Below, in pieces: positions 12,269 to 23,340 of a DNA stretch of 64,000 nucleotides. The DNA comes from Triglochin maritima (lineage: Eukaryota > Streptophyta > Magnoliopsida > Alismatales > Juncaginaceae). Where the stretch lies: positions 5,890,001-5,954,000 of the forward strand of contig OY821789.1 of NCBI GenBank assembly GCA_963682175.1. The letters run 5' to 3'. The notes beneath the pieces are model-generated. The model saw nothing but the letters and a program-made list of their open reading frames with translations, was not told where the DNA came from and searched no databases. Positions within the stretch are counted from its first letter, which is position 1. Each line of letters begins with the position of its first letter. Position numbers and translations under genes: made by a program.

Positions 12269-12964
12269 TAAGGACTTTTTAGTAAGGATATGCTAGAAAT
12301 AGAATACAAATGTAAAATACTGCTATGGAAATGCGCTGATAGTTCAGCGATAAGTACACAAGTAGCATAACAATACTTTATTTGCGCACTGAAAACGCAA
12401 TTGTGTATATTTAAAAAGTACTTCAAGATTTCTAATAAAATGGATGATACAAATAGGTTTAATGGGAGATTACATCACCGTCATTCCAACTTGCTTTTGC
12501 ATCATAAAAGTGCACTTATAACAGACAGTTTCTATGCTCTTTTCAATCTCTCTTTCTTATTATTTCACCATCTCTTGTGCAACTGTGGAAGAAATAAATC
12601 ATTCATTTTTAATCAATGGGGGATTACTGGTAGTAGCACATTCCCAAGGTGTTATTTGCTCTTTACTATATCTTGGAAATTTCCTCTACGTGCAGTTCTC
12701 ATCTTGACCCTTTTTTCATTTGGTCTCTAAAGGAACTATGAGTGCATGCATTTATCTTAAATCTTGCAAGACCATATAATTGGTACCAAAGGTTCAAAAA
12801 AAAAAAAGAAGTCCTGGCTGGTGTATTATCATCAAAGAGATGCATTCATATTCTATGAAAACGAAAAAAATGAAACTCAAAAGAAATGAAAATGAAAAGG
12901 TTATTTACCTCTCATACTTTGCTAACTCAGGTGATTCTGAGAAGCTAGTGAAGGTGTTGTTTGA

Positions 12965-13123
<159 letters not shown>

Positions 13124-13204
13124 TAGCAATTTTATAACTAATCCATTGATGCTGTGGGCTCTATCAGTTGAAGAACTTGGGTTCATATGCCGTTCAGATG
13201 GCAA

Positions 13205-13480
13205 GGATATATTAAGCAAGTCAATGGCTGCATGAAAGGCAGAACAAATTATTTGTTGGTCATCATGATTCTTTGAGGATAAAAGCGAGGCGTCACATTT
13301 TAGGATATATTAAGCAAGCCAGTGGCTGCATGAAAGGTAGAACAAATTATTAGTTGGTCATCATGATTTTTTGAGGATAAAAGCGAGATGGCACATTTTA
13401 GGATATATTAAGCAAGCCAATGGCTGCATGAAAGGCAGCACAAAATATTGGTTTGTCATCATGATTCTTTGAGAATAAAA
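13205..13480 (+). repeat. 98-bp tandem repeat, ~2.8 copies, in intron 7 of the KATNAL2-like gene
   Basis: GGATATATTAAGCAAG begins at 13205, 13303 and 13401, so the period is exactly 98 bp. Copies share GGCTGCATGAAAGG and CATCATGATT and differ by a few substitutions. The repeat lies wholly within the intron between 13084 and 13682. Confidence 0.9.
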
Positions 13481-15097
13481 AGAAACATCAAACGTCAGAT
13501 ATGTTAGTTCCTCTGAGCTTTCGCCACCTCATTAGCAATGTGCAGTAGACACTTTTTTTGCATCACCATCCCTCGGTTTATCCACAGATGGCCTAACTGA
13601 CCTCCTAGCTCACAATACTATTGGGGTTTTTTAATATATATTTTACTTAGAGCTATTTTGTTAAGATACCATATCCTGCAGATGGATGGACTGACACGGT
13701 CAGATGAGCTTGTATTTTTTCTAGCAGCAACAAATCTACCATGGGAACTGGATGCAGCTATGCTCAGATGGCTTGAGAAGAGGGTAACTCATTTTTCTCC
13801 ACCTTGTAAACTAAAGACGCTAACCAATTTGTCTTATATAAAATCAACAATAGGGAGTGCAATTTGTTCTTATTAGGCGATCAGCTGAGAGATTTGATGT
13901 TTCTTATTTGTTAAACTTTGAGAAATGATATAATGCTGCCATGCTGGGAAACATGTCCTTGCCCTGAAATTGTTACCAATCCTTCGTACCTTTTCACCTT
14001 CGTTTATTTCTTTGCAAACGTAATTGTATAATACAATTTCATAGTCTTTGATGTTGAAGGATTATGAATCATTGTGCTAAAGAAAAATACATGGAGACAT
14101 GAGAAATGATTTGTATGTACAAAGTTGAGGGATATTTCTGCGTTAAAATTCTAAAAAATGATAATAGGAAGAAAAAAACGCGAATTAGAACCTGCTGTAA
14201 GAATCTTTCTGTATTTTTTGCTTCAGATACCTTCAGCTCCTACGCAAATTGATTGCATTATATGTGGCTTTTGATTTTGGATCATCACTTCAAGATAGTT
14301 TCAAGATAGTTTAATGACGTATGGGATAAATCACAAACTTCTTAGCCAACTACTGAAATTTCTTTCTTAATGCTTCTGTCATTCTTCATCAGATCCTTGT
14401 CCCTCTTCCTGAAGCGGAAGCAAGGCAGGTGATGTTTGAAGATCTTTTACCCACCGTCCCTGGAGAGTTGATTCCCCGTGATCTTCTTGTAGAAAGGACA
14501 GAAGGATATTCTGGCTCAGATATACGTCTTGTATGTAAAGAAGCTGCTATGCAGCCACTTAGAAGGTTAATGTTACAACTGGAAGGCAGAGAAGTACCTG
14601 AGGAAGGTATATGCTTTTCCCCTTGTGGCTGTGTTTTTTTTTAAAAATAGGCTGTGATGCGATTAATAAAATAGGCTCTGCTCCTCTTTAGCAACCATGC
14701 TTGGGTCAATGAAAAATTTAACTGTCAGTAGCATGAACATGTTCATCTTGGGAATACTACCTAAACAACTAACACTTCTTAGAGTGCAGAAAAGAGTCTG
14801 GTTTAGCTTTTTACCATTTAACTCTGAGCTGCCCACAGCTTTCACACACCGTTCAAATATAATGTTCATAACACTAGTTTTTTTTTATAATCAACACTAC
14901 TTGGTTCTTTTTTTTGGCGTCCATATTATGTATCCATTAAAAAATGGTTTATGGTTATTGCAGAGTTACCACCCGTTGACCCAATCAGGAAAGATGATAT
15001 AGAAGTGGCCTTAAAGAACACCAGGCCATCAGCTCACCTCCATGCTCACCGCTACGAAAAATTCAACCAGAACTATGGTAGCCAAATTCTTCATTGA

Positions 15098-16109
15098 TTC
15101 TCAAGGGATACACCTGTAGGTTGGGGCGTTGGGCAGGCCTCGATTGAAATGCTAATTGTACCCAAAAGATCTTGGTCCTCCCTGAGCGTCTGATTTCTTA
15201 TGGTTCTGCCCAAATTGCTCCTAATAAATAACTTGTATGATGCTTCCTGGAGTTGCAGTATTTGCCACGGTATAAGAGAACGTTGAGAATGCATCAGCTG
15301 TCACTATTTATTTTTTCTTTTATGTCGAAGGTTGGTTATTCTTTTACCTGGATTCTTATCCAAATAAATGATGCTTCAGCAGCTCTCACACAGTGTGAAA
15401 TCTCAGATCTCTTAGTATTTCACAGTGTTGATGATTTTAGTGTGCACGATGTTGGTATTCTTCCATGGAATCTCAGCCAATTGGCGTCTGCCGACTGAAA
15501 ACACAGAAACGAACACTGGAGAATCTTAACACGAGAAAAAAATGAATCCCCCAGAGAGAATGTAAGGAGCAACTCAGCAACTCCATTGATCTCTCTGATC
15601 AGTACTTTTCTGTCTAGACTTGCACACCTATTGATCTATTCAAAACACACTTTTCTTCGTAGATTTGCTCACGCCTCTGATAACAATGTTTCAGTCCAAC
15701 GGTTTGTCTTCCTTTCCGTTGCTAATCTATTGATATTTAACATAGCCATCACTTTTCCTTAAGATATTTATCCTTGGAATCAATAGATTATCAACAGAAA
15801 GTGTTACAAACCTAAATCCCAATTTTTTTTGGGTGTGGTTGACACGTTTTAAAAATCAAGGAAATTTAAAATCAATTGCAGTTGTGGAGGCGAACTTTTC
15901 CCATCTACAAATTTTGTACAATGTACATTGTGTACGTGATTGTCCATTTCTACCGTGTAAAAGATTAAGTTGTTTTTTGACATTTGGAACATTATGAACT
16001 ATATCAAATGGTTATTTAAACGATCTGTATTTCTTTTATTGTGGAGTCGCAGATGGTCAGTTGCATTTGCATCATTTGGGTCAATTGAAAACAACCTCAC
16101 TGTTTCACA
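15098..16109. other. 3' flank of the KATNAL2-like gene and intergenic DNA
   Basis: The 3' UTR presumably occupies the first ~200 bp. The remainder is AT-rich with no credible ORF. GTACATTGTGTACGTGA occurs near 15922 and again near 16204. Confidence 0.45.
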
Positions 16110-16176
16110 GTGGTAGGGTTGCGTACATCCCCCCCACGCTTAGGCGAGAGCCTCTCCTGAGGCATTGGGGTTATGT
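16110..16176 (+). mobile_element. Au-SINE-like fragment
   Basis: GTGGTAGGGTTGCGTACATC, then a C-run and GAGAGCCTC...GGCATTGGGG, resembles the 3' half of plant Au-type SINEs (GGTAAGGCTGCGTACA...GGGAGCC...GCACCGGG). Only ~70 bp are similar, and neither the polymerase III promoter half nor a duplication is visible. Confidence 0.35.
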
Positions 16177-16515
16177 ACATTGTGAGGCATTGATGTTGAT
16201 GTTGTACATTGTGTACGTGAAGGTAGAAAATGGCAAACAACCTAATAATGCAACTATCAAGACTTTGAAACTAATTGTATATCCACATTAGTTCAAGTAC
16301 TACGGTACTACCTTTGTAACAACCTGCAGTAGTAGTAGGCGGGATACAATCCACCTAATAAGGAAAATCCAACCAATAATATTAAAAAAAACTATCAATA
16401 CCAGAAGTAGAAAGTTTGAGACAGAACCACACAAACTCGTGTATATATATATAGTAGCATCTTCGTTAGTTCGTTTCGCGCGCTTGTCATTCCAACGCCC
16501 CCACCAAACCCCGTC

Positions 16516-16719
16516 ATGCATGAGACCCCCATCTCCTTCCACTCTCACCTCCCTCCTCAAACCCTCCACACCCCAAACCACCCTCCGAATCGCCCAATCC
16601 CTCCACGCCCACATCACCAAGTCCCCACCCACGCCCCTCCTCTCCAACCACCTCCTCAACCTCTACTCCAAGTCCTCCCTCCGACACGCCCACTACCTGT
16701 TCGACCAAATGCCCCATAG
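16516..16719 (+). other. Overlapping upstream ORF at the PPR start (ATGCATG)
   Basis: The PPR start lies in ATGCATG. The first ATG (16516) is out of frame and opens a 67-codon ORF that ends at 16719, inside the PPR coding sequence. The second ATG (16520) opens the PPR protein. The first ATG could lower PPR translation; this is inference from position only. Confidence 0.45.
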
Positions 16720-18781
16720 AAACTTGGTCTCTTTCTCCATCCTTATCTCCGCCAATTCAAAGCGCGGTGACCCAGAGACCTCGCTGCGGCTTGTTTCTAG
16801 AATTTATCGTGACAATATCGTTCCTAACCAGTTCGTGCTCTCGGGCACACTCGGGGCGTGTTCGAGGATGAAGAGTGTGAGCTTTGGGAAGCAAGTGCAT
16901 GCCCAAGTGGTGGTCTTGGGGTTTGAGTGTGACCCGTTTGTGAAATCGTGTCTTGTTGATATGTACTCGATGTTTGGGGATGTGAACTTGTCAGTTTCGG
17001 CCTTTTCGCGTGGGTCGGTAAGGGATTCTGTTGTGTTTAATTCCATGTTGTCGGCTTATGTGAAGTCTAGTTTCTTCGAGGAGGCTATTGAGCTTTTTGG
17101 TGAAGCGAGGAGGTGTTATGGTTTTGAGCCGTCGGAAACAAGTTTCGTCGCGTTGGTTAAGGCTTGTGGGTGTTCGGAAAATGAGGTTGGCAAATCCGTT
17201 CATGGGTTGATTATGAAAGTCGGGCTTGATTCTAATTGCTTTGTTGGGACTTCACTCGTTGATATGTATGGCAGGTTTGGAGAACCAGAGAGCATGGAAA
17301 TGGTGTTTTGTTGTGTTACCTCTGTTGATCTTCCATTGTACAATGCACTTCTGGTCAGTTTGTCACGGAATGGTGTCTTTGATGTTTCATTTCAGTATTT
17401 TGACAGGCTTAGGCTGGAAGGTTACAGTCCTAATGAGTGTACATTTTCTAGCATTCTCAAAGCATGTAGTGGTTTGAAATCACTTAGTTTAGGAAAATGC
17501 CTTCATGGAGTTGTGGAGAAGTCCAAACTTAGGCAAGATTTGGCTGTCAACACTGCATTGATCGACATGTACATGAAATGTGGGATGATCGACCAAAGCC
17601 TTGCGGTTTTCAGTCACATGAGCCAGAGAAATACCATTTTGTACAATTCAGTAATTTCAGGACTTATTCACAATCGAAGGGCTGATTCAGCATTACATGC
17701 ATTCATCGATATGAATCATAATGGCTTCAGATCTGATCTTGCAACATTCATTGTGTTAATGGGTATAGATTCAGAATGCACGTGGCTCATTTATGCACAA
17801 GCCATCAAGCTTGGGTTTGGTCAAGACGTGATGGTTGACAATGCTCTCCTTGATGGTCTCTTCAAAAGTAGTTTATGCAACGAAGCTCTTGAATTTTTTT
17901 ATAAGATGGAAAAGCGCAATGTGATATCATGGACAACCGCAATATCTGGACTCACACAGTCAGGATATCATTCAAAAGCAATGGAACTTTTTAAGAAAGT
18001 GAAATCCACGTCAGTATGTCCTAATAATTTCACTTTTTCTAGTGCACTGAAGGCATGTGGAAGTTCTGCTGGCCTGCAACAAGGCCAGTGCATTCACTGT
18101 TGCAGCATGAAACATGGGATTATAGGTGATACATTCACGAGAAGTTCTCTTTTGGATATGTACGCCAAATGTGGTGCTCTGGATGACAGCCGAAAACTAT
18201 TTGAGGAGATGCCTAAAACCGATGTGATTTTATGGAACATAATGATTTCAAGTTATGCTCAACACGGCTACGGGCAGAAGGCATTGGAGCAACTTAGGAT
18301 TATGGATATGTATGGTGTAGAACCAAATCACTCTACGTTTATCTCTCTTTTAACAGCATGTAGCCATTGCGGGCTCATAGATGATGGTGTTCAGCTATTT
18401 GAGTCAATGGTTTCGAATCATAACATTATTCCTTTGTCAGAACACTATGCTTGCATGGTGGATTTGTACGGTAGGGCTGGAATGTTATCCGAAGCAAAAG
18501 ATTTTATCGAAAGAATGCATTTGGCAGCAGATCCGTCAGTATGGACAGTTTTTTTAGCCAGCTGCAAGCTTCATGGTAATGCAGAGCTAGCACAAGTTGC
18601 TGAAGCTCGAGTTATGGAGATGGATGGCGAAGATAACCCTACCCTTGTTCTGTTATCCAACATGTACTCTGAAATTGGCAAGTGGGGCAAAGCGGAGAGG
18701 ATGAGGGCAAAAATTACGGCTACGGGATCAAATAAAGAACCTGGTGTCAGTTCATTGCAAGTTATGCGTGCACCTATTTAG
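16520..18781 (+). CDS. Pentatricopeptide repeat protein, PLS class with E-type C-terminus
   Basis: An intronless 753-residue protein, typical for plant PPR genes. It holds about fifteen PPR motifs in P-L-S order from residue ~30, with repeated units such as DMYSMFGDV, DMYGRFGEP, DMYMKCGM and DMYAKCGALDDS and family phrases (VISWTTAISGLTQSGY, ACSHCGLIDDG). The end (VDLYGRAGMLSEAKDFIERM ... LLSNMYSEIGKWGKAERMR) is an E domain; there is no DYW domain. PLS-class PPR proteins usually act in mitochondria or plastids in RNA editing or processing, with E-only members needing a separate deaminase. The ATG at 16520 is chosen because the frame upstream holds no ATG and runs into a TATATATATA stretch near 16440. 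No clear transit peptide is visible, so the organelle is unknown. Confidence 0.9.
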   Translation: MRPPSPSTLTSLLKPSTPQTTLRIAQSLHAHITKSPPTPLLSNHLLNLYSKSSLRHAHYLFDQMPHRNLVSFSILISANSKRGDPETSLRLVSRIYRDNIVPNQFVLSGTLGACSRMKSVSFGKQVHAQVVVLGFECDPFVKSCLVDMYSMFGDVNLSVSAFSRGSVRDSVVFNSMLSAYVKSSFFEEAIELFGEARRCYGFEPSETSFVALVKACGCSENEVGKSVHGLIMKVGLDSNCFVGTSLVDMYGRFGEPESMEMVFCCVTSVDLPLYNALLVSLSRNGVFDVSFQYFDRLRLEGYSPNECTFSSILKACSGLKSLSLGKCLHGVVEKSKLRQDLAVNTALIDMYMKCGMIDQSLAVFSHMSQRNTILYNSVISGLIHNRRADSALHAFIDMNHNGFRSDLATFIVLMGIDSECTWLIYAQAIKLGFGQDVMVDNALLDGLFKSSLCNEALEFFYKMEKRNVISWTTAISGLTQSGYHSKAMELFKKVKSTSVCPNNFTFSSALKACGSSAGLQQGQCIHCCSMKHGIIGDTFTRSSLLDMYAKCGALDDSRKLFEEMPKTDVILWNIMISSYAQHGYGQKALEQLRIMDMYGVEPNHSTFISLLTACSHCGLIDDGVQLFESMVSNHNIIPLSEHYACMVDLYGRAGMLSEAKDFIERMHLAADPSVWTVFLASCKLHGNAELAQVAEARVMEMDGEDNPTLVLLSNMYSEIGKWGKAERMRAKITATGSNKEPGVSSLQVMRAPI

Positions 18782-21541
18782 TTCTATTAGAGAAAAATGT
18801 AAAAGATTCTACTGCCTAATCTGTTGCATTTTGAAGGCAATGGGTGAAAAAGAATTGAAATGGGTAATTGGGTATTGAATCTCACCGGTAGTAAATGCAA
18901 AAGGTGAATACTAATGAAACATGACACCATGTATCGTTGTTCAGACCATTTTCCAATCTCAACTGTCATGCCATACAAAAGAATTGCAAGAAATACTGAT
19001 TCCTAGCAACAGATTTCAGAAGTGCCTCGAGGTGTTTATATCTGTTAACTGAAGAAAGCAATAAGCTTATGATGTTTCACGTGTGTTTATGTTATTCTTC
19101 ATCTTTCATCTGTCTAACAGGGATTTCTTTCTTTTTCATTCACCAGGACAGTTATATTGTGAATGTTGATGAATTCTTGCCAGATCGACAAGGAATAGTG
19201 TAATATTCACGTTACCTTAATGAGAGTGAGGGGGCTCTTCCTGGCGAACTTAAACTGATCAAAATGTACATTGTGGTACTTTTTCATTCCTCTGATGCTG
19301 ACGTGCAACAGTGTTTTAGTGTGTATCTTCATCTCTTTCTTTGTCATTCTAATACTGATATGTTTTCTTTATCAATGAAATTTTTATTAGTGATCTCTTG
19401 TAACTTACAGCACATGAAAATAGTTAAATACTGATTCGATGACTTCAGAGATCTAGTAGTTGCAAGAGTAAATGTTCTCATCCTTGTGGTGTCTCCTTGC
19501 TAATATGTTTTGATTTTCCTGTTTAGATCTTTTTGTTGTTGCTTTTATCGGTTTTCAGACGTTGTCAAAATTGAAATATTAATATGCCTTTTTCATCTTC
19601 AGGTAGCATTTCTGGAAATTTGAAATCTAAAGATTATCTCCTAAAAGTTTACGAGCATGAAGGTTTAGTAGATGTCTCTACGGAAGTGATGGCAGGAGGT
19701 TCCTATTTGAACAACAAGATGGCACTCATAAACAGGTTCCACACTCTTGGAAAAAAAAATCCTATTACTGAAGTAATCGTTTAATGTGATGTTTTATTAT
19801 TATAATTTTTTAATGTATTTAGCATTAATTTAAATCATTCAACACCCAAGTTGTTCAAAAAAAAATCCTATTACTGAAGTAATCGTTTAATGTGATGTTT
19901 TATTATTATAATTTTTTAATGTATTTAGCATTAATTTAAATCATTCAACACCCAAGTTTACTGAGTTTAGAAAATCGTAGTTGACCCTTGACAGCTCTTC
20001 TTGCTAATCTATGAGCAAATTGTTTTGCTTCTTTGCATTATTTTTCTTTATGAAACCAACCTTTGCATCCAATTCCACGAAAACCAGTCGCTCTCCCTGT
20101 GTTCTTTGCAAATTACTACTATAGCAACTTGAGTTATTTCCATCAAACAAAATTTTAAGGTTCCTAAAATGACGAAGTTGATGCACTTTAAGGTCAATTC
20201 ACGTTGGAACCTTGCATAGGTCTCGAATTTACAATTTACTATCGTATTGAAGTCCTTTATACGGTAAGTTACATGGGAAGTTCATGATATGAACAACAAT
20301 TTAGTGATGTACTTCCCTAACTTAACAAGTTACCCACTTACAACCTAGATAATCTTCCTTCCTGTCACATGAATCTTGATTTCTCGATGATATCTCATTC
20401 CATAGGAGCAGGAGTGCATGGACCTTTTCTAAGGGGTGAGTTAACCTACAAAGTAAGTGGTAGAAATTGATCATGTCAACCCCCAAACAGATAGGCGAGG
20501 CTATCGTGGAAGCCCTCCCCACCTTTCATGATCTCAACACCATAACAAGAAAAGGGTTAGAGGCAAATGCAATAGCATGTCTTGTTAGTTTGTGAGGTTG
20601 ATGCTTCGAGAGGACCCATTGAGGACGTGATATTTAAGCAAACATGAAAGTAAACGAGTCAATGTGAGAGCCGTAGGTATTATTGAGCGTCGAATCGTCC
20701 ATTTCCGTATGAACCTATAGCAAGAACCACTAGTGTCAATTGCCCGAATGGTTATAAATGGGACACTTAGAACCATCAACCAATTTCGGGTCAACCTGTA
20801 GGCTAGTCAATGCTAAGGCTGCAACAATTTGGTCGTAAACCGCTATATCCGAACGTTCGAAAATGTTGGATCTTGGTATTTTTGTATTTGTAGGGACATG
20901 CCATAACAACTCCTTTGTTTAGGCAATAAATAAAAACTTTGTCTAGCACCAGATGATCGATGGAGTGTGAATTTGGTATGTTATTAGGTAAACTGATGTT
21001 GATCTTATAGTTCAAGTGTAACAAATTTTTAATTTAATGTTGTGGCCACTTTTGATACCCGTCGTGGTTCAAGCAACTGGTGAGAGGTTCTAGAGACACG
21101 TACAGTAGTACAAAGGGAAATTTGTTTCTGCAACCATCCCCATCTTTCAAAAGCTACAAATTATTAGCAACTACAACTGGTGTAAAAATTTGGTCCACAT
21201 TCTTATCAAAAAGAAAATTGTCCACTCTTTGGTGGGGCTCTACGCCAAGATATAGGACCAGTTGGTAAAGAAAAGACCTCCAAACGCCTGGCTGCCACAT
21301 GGTGTACTCCACGTAGGAGTTGCCTACGTGCATCAAGTTTGACCACGCCAGACCCTTTAGGTATGGGAGGCCACACCTCCAACATACCTACCATAGGTGT
21401 CACTTTTGTTTTTTATCTGTTATTTTGACCAGTAAAGGGATCAACGATGTTTTCATGTGTGAATGTGTGATGGGACAAAGTAGTAGTTACTAGTTACCAC
21501 CTAGTTCAAACATCCCTCCATCCCTCCACCTAGTTATTAGT
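18782..21541. other. Intergenic DNA downstream of the PPR gene
   Basis: The 3' UTR of the PPR gene is followed by AT-rich sequence. An open stretch at 19584-19784 (containing LKVYEHEGLVDVSTEV) looks protein-like, but I do not recognise it and it has no clear gene context. Apart from the tandem duplication at 19751-19958 I see no supported feature. Confidence 0.4.
19751..19958 (+). repeat. Exact 106-bp tandem duplication
   Basis: The 102 bases at 19751-19852 (nine A, then TCCTATTACTGAAGTAATCG ... ACACCCAAGTT) recur without visible difference at 19857-19958, separated by GTTC. The lack of divergence points to a very recent duplication or an assembly artefact. Confidence 0.95.
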
Positions 21542-21814
21542 GGACGCTAGCGTTCGGGACGCGCGCTTACGTGGTCAGCCCAGTCAGCAGACGCGTTTGA
21601 GTTGACAGTCTCCACAGAAAAAGTTTATTTTTTATTTTATTCCTCGTTTCGTACAAATGTCTACATCCCTCCATCCCTCATTAATGCGTCTCAAATCACT
21701 TTTTTTCCATGAACATTTTGGCTCTCCTACACAGCACATGAGACTTGTTATAAATCTCAACATGCGTCTTCATTTTTCTTCCTTTCTCTTCTGTGGTCCT
21801 ACCTCTGTGCTTTG

Positions 21815-22048
21815 ATGGAAATCGTTTATGTGTCTTTCCAAGTGGAGCAGCCGACAAACGTTCCTAAGGAGGGGATGTTTTTCCCCTCTTTCGAAGAAGC
21901 CCAAACATTTTACGTTGCTTATGCCGATTCTTGTGGTTTTTGTGTTAAGAAAAGGCATCACACCCGTTTGTTTGCTACCTCTGGGTCAGGTGTTAATGTG
22001 CTGGAACGAGATGCAATGGTGTCAAAGCTTCCGAGGATTTTGGCGTGA
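21815..22048 (+). pseudogene. FAR1/FHY3-like DNA-binding-domain fragment
   Basis: The 77 residues contain VPKEGMFFPSFEEAQTFYVA followed by YADSCGFCVKKRH. This matches the start of the FAR1 DNA-binding domain (P-x-x-GM-x-F-x-S-x-EEA-x-x-FY-x-x-YA-x-x-x-GF-x-V). The zinc-ligand part and the MULE transposase domain are absent. The frame ends at 22048, where the sequence runs into a copy of a duplicated segment. It probably belongs to the surrounding TIR element and is not a functional transcription factor. Confidence 0.6.
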
Positions 22049-22189
22049 TGTTCTACTGTTAAAAGTTCAATCAGAAAGTTCTATGCTTTTGCGTATAATT
22101 CCACATATACAACAAACAAGACCAAAGTCATCCTTAAGAATGTAGGAATGATCACATTCTTCTTCATTTTCTTCATGTACAGCAGTTGT

Positions 22190-23106
22190 ATGTCTGTTCG
22201 GAATAAGAAGTCAGTCTGTTCGGAATATGTTGTGTGTCTGTTCGGAATAAGAAGTCTGTCTGTTCGGATTAAGTGGTGTGTATGTTCGGAATACTTTCTG
22301 TTCCATTTCTGCACAAATTTTCAACATAATCTGGACAAACATTTTACATAAACTGGACAAACTTTTTACATAAACAAGACAAGTTTTCTACATAAACAAG
22401 ACAATCTTTCTACATAAATAATACAAATTTTCTGTTCCGTTTCTGGACACACTTTCTATGCTTTTGCGTGTAATTCCACATATACAAACAAGACCAAAGT
22501 CATCCTTAAAAATGTAGGAATGATCACATTCTTCTTCATTTTCTTCATGTATAACAGTTGTATGTCAGTTCGGAATAAGAAGTCTATCTGTTCGGAATAT
22601 GTTGTGTGTCTGTTCGGATTAAGTTGTGCGTCTGTTCGGAATAAGAAGTCTGTCTGTTCGGAATATGTTGTGTGTCTGTTCGGATTAAGTTGTGCGTCTG
22701 TTCGGAATAAGAAGTCTGTCTGTTCGGAATATGTTGTTTGTCTGTTCGGAATATGTTGTGTGTCTGTTCGGAATAAGAAGTCTGTCTGTTCGGAATAAGA
22801 AGTCTTTCTGTTCGGAATAAGAAGTATGTCTGTTCGGAATAAGTAGTCTGTCTATTCGGAATATGTTGTGTGTCTGTTCGGATTAAGTTATGTGTCTGTT
22901 CGGATTAAGTTGTGTGTCTGTTCGGATTAAGTTGTGTGTCTATTCGGAATAGATTGTGTGTCTGTTTGGAATATGTTGTGTGTCTGTTCGGATTAAGTTG
23001 TGTGTCTGTTCGGAATAAGAAGTCTGTCTGTTCGGATTAAGTTGTGCGTCTGTTCGGAATAAGAAGACTGTCTGTTCGGAATATGTTGTGTGTCTGTTTG
23101 GATTAA
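22190..23106 (+). repeat. 22-bp minisatellite, ~30 copies in two blocks
   Basis: The unit is CTGTTCGGAATAAGAAGTCTGT with two main variants (AATATGTTGTGTGT and ATTAAGTTGTGCGT after CTGTTCGG). Block 1 runs to about 22300 (about five units); block 2 is 22568-23106 (about 25 units). Between them is a second copy of the segment that precedes block 1 (22079-22250 resembles 22454-22630). Because 22 is not a multiple of three, long open stretches appear on both strands; the + strand gives a 22-residue repeat such as [18 protein letters not shown]. Confidence 0.95.
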
Positions 23107-23340
23107 GTCGATCCAACCTAAAAGTTAAAAACAATATTTTATTATGATAAGTCTGGACTCTGCACGAATAAAGGGTCTGCACGCTGTCCTAGGGTCTGCA
23201 CTATCTGTGTATTGGGAAAAGAATCGTTCAACCTAAAGAACTGGCGTTTTTAAGAAGACCAAAGCACGTGAAGAGAAATTTTGCTGACTGGACGCTGACT
23301 CAACACGTCCACGTAAGGCGCGTCCGTGACGCCCGCGTCC

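Larger units (their letters stand above)
21542..23340 (+). mobile_element. TIR element (probable MULE) with a FAR1-like fragment and minisatellite
   Basis: The left end is GGACGCTAGCGTTCGGGACG and the inverted right end is GGACGCGGGCGTCACGGACG. The similarity extends over ~33 bp (both then carry CTTACGTGG), with CAGTCAGCA a little further in on both sides. The interior has a FAR1-type DNA-binding-domain fragment. FAR1/FHY3 proteins derive from MULE transposases, which supports a MULE. No catalytic transposase domain remains, and no convincing 9-bp target duplication was found (GTTATTAGT against GTGTATAAG is poor). Confidence 0.6.

Noticed and set aside
16439..16519. Extended N-terminus of the PPR protein from a GTG at 16439
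   Set aside because: Nuclear plant genes start at ATG, and this part lies in a TATA-like stretch; the first in-frame ATG is 16520.
16300..16717. Minus-strand ORFs at the PPR start
   Set aside because: Shadows of the C/T-rich 5' end of the PPR gene; no domain is visible.
19584..19784. Open stretch containing LKVYEHEGLVDVSTEV
   Set aside because: It looks protein-like, but I recognise no family, no partner exon and no promoter; kept only as a note in the intergenic entry.
22148..23182. Repeat-rich ORFs of 67-92 residues on both strands
   Set aside because: They follow from the 22-bp minisatellite being free of stops in several frames; there is no start context or known domain.
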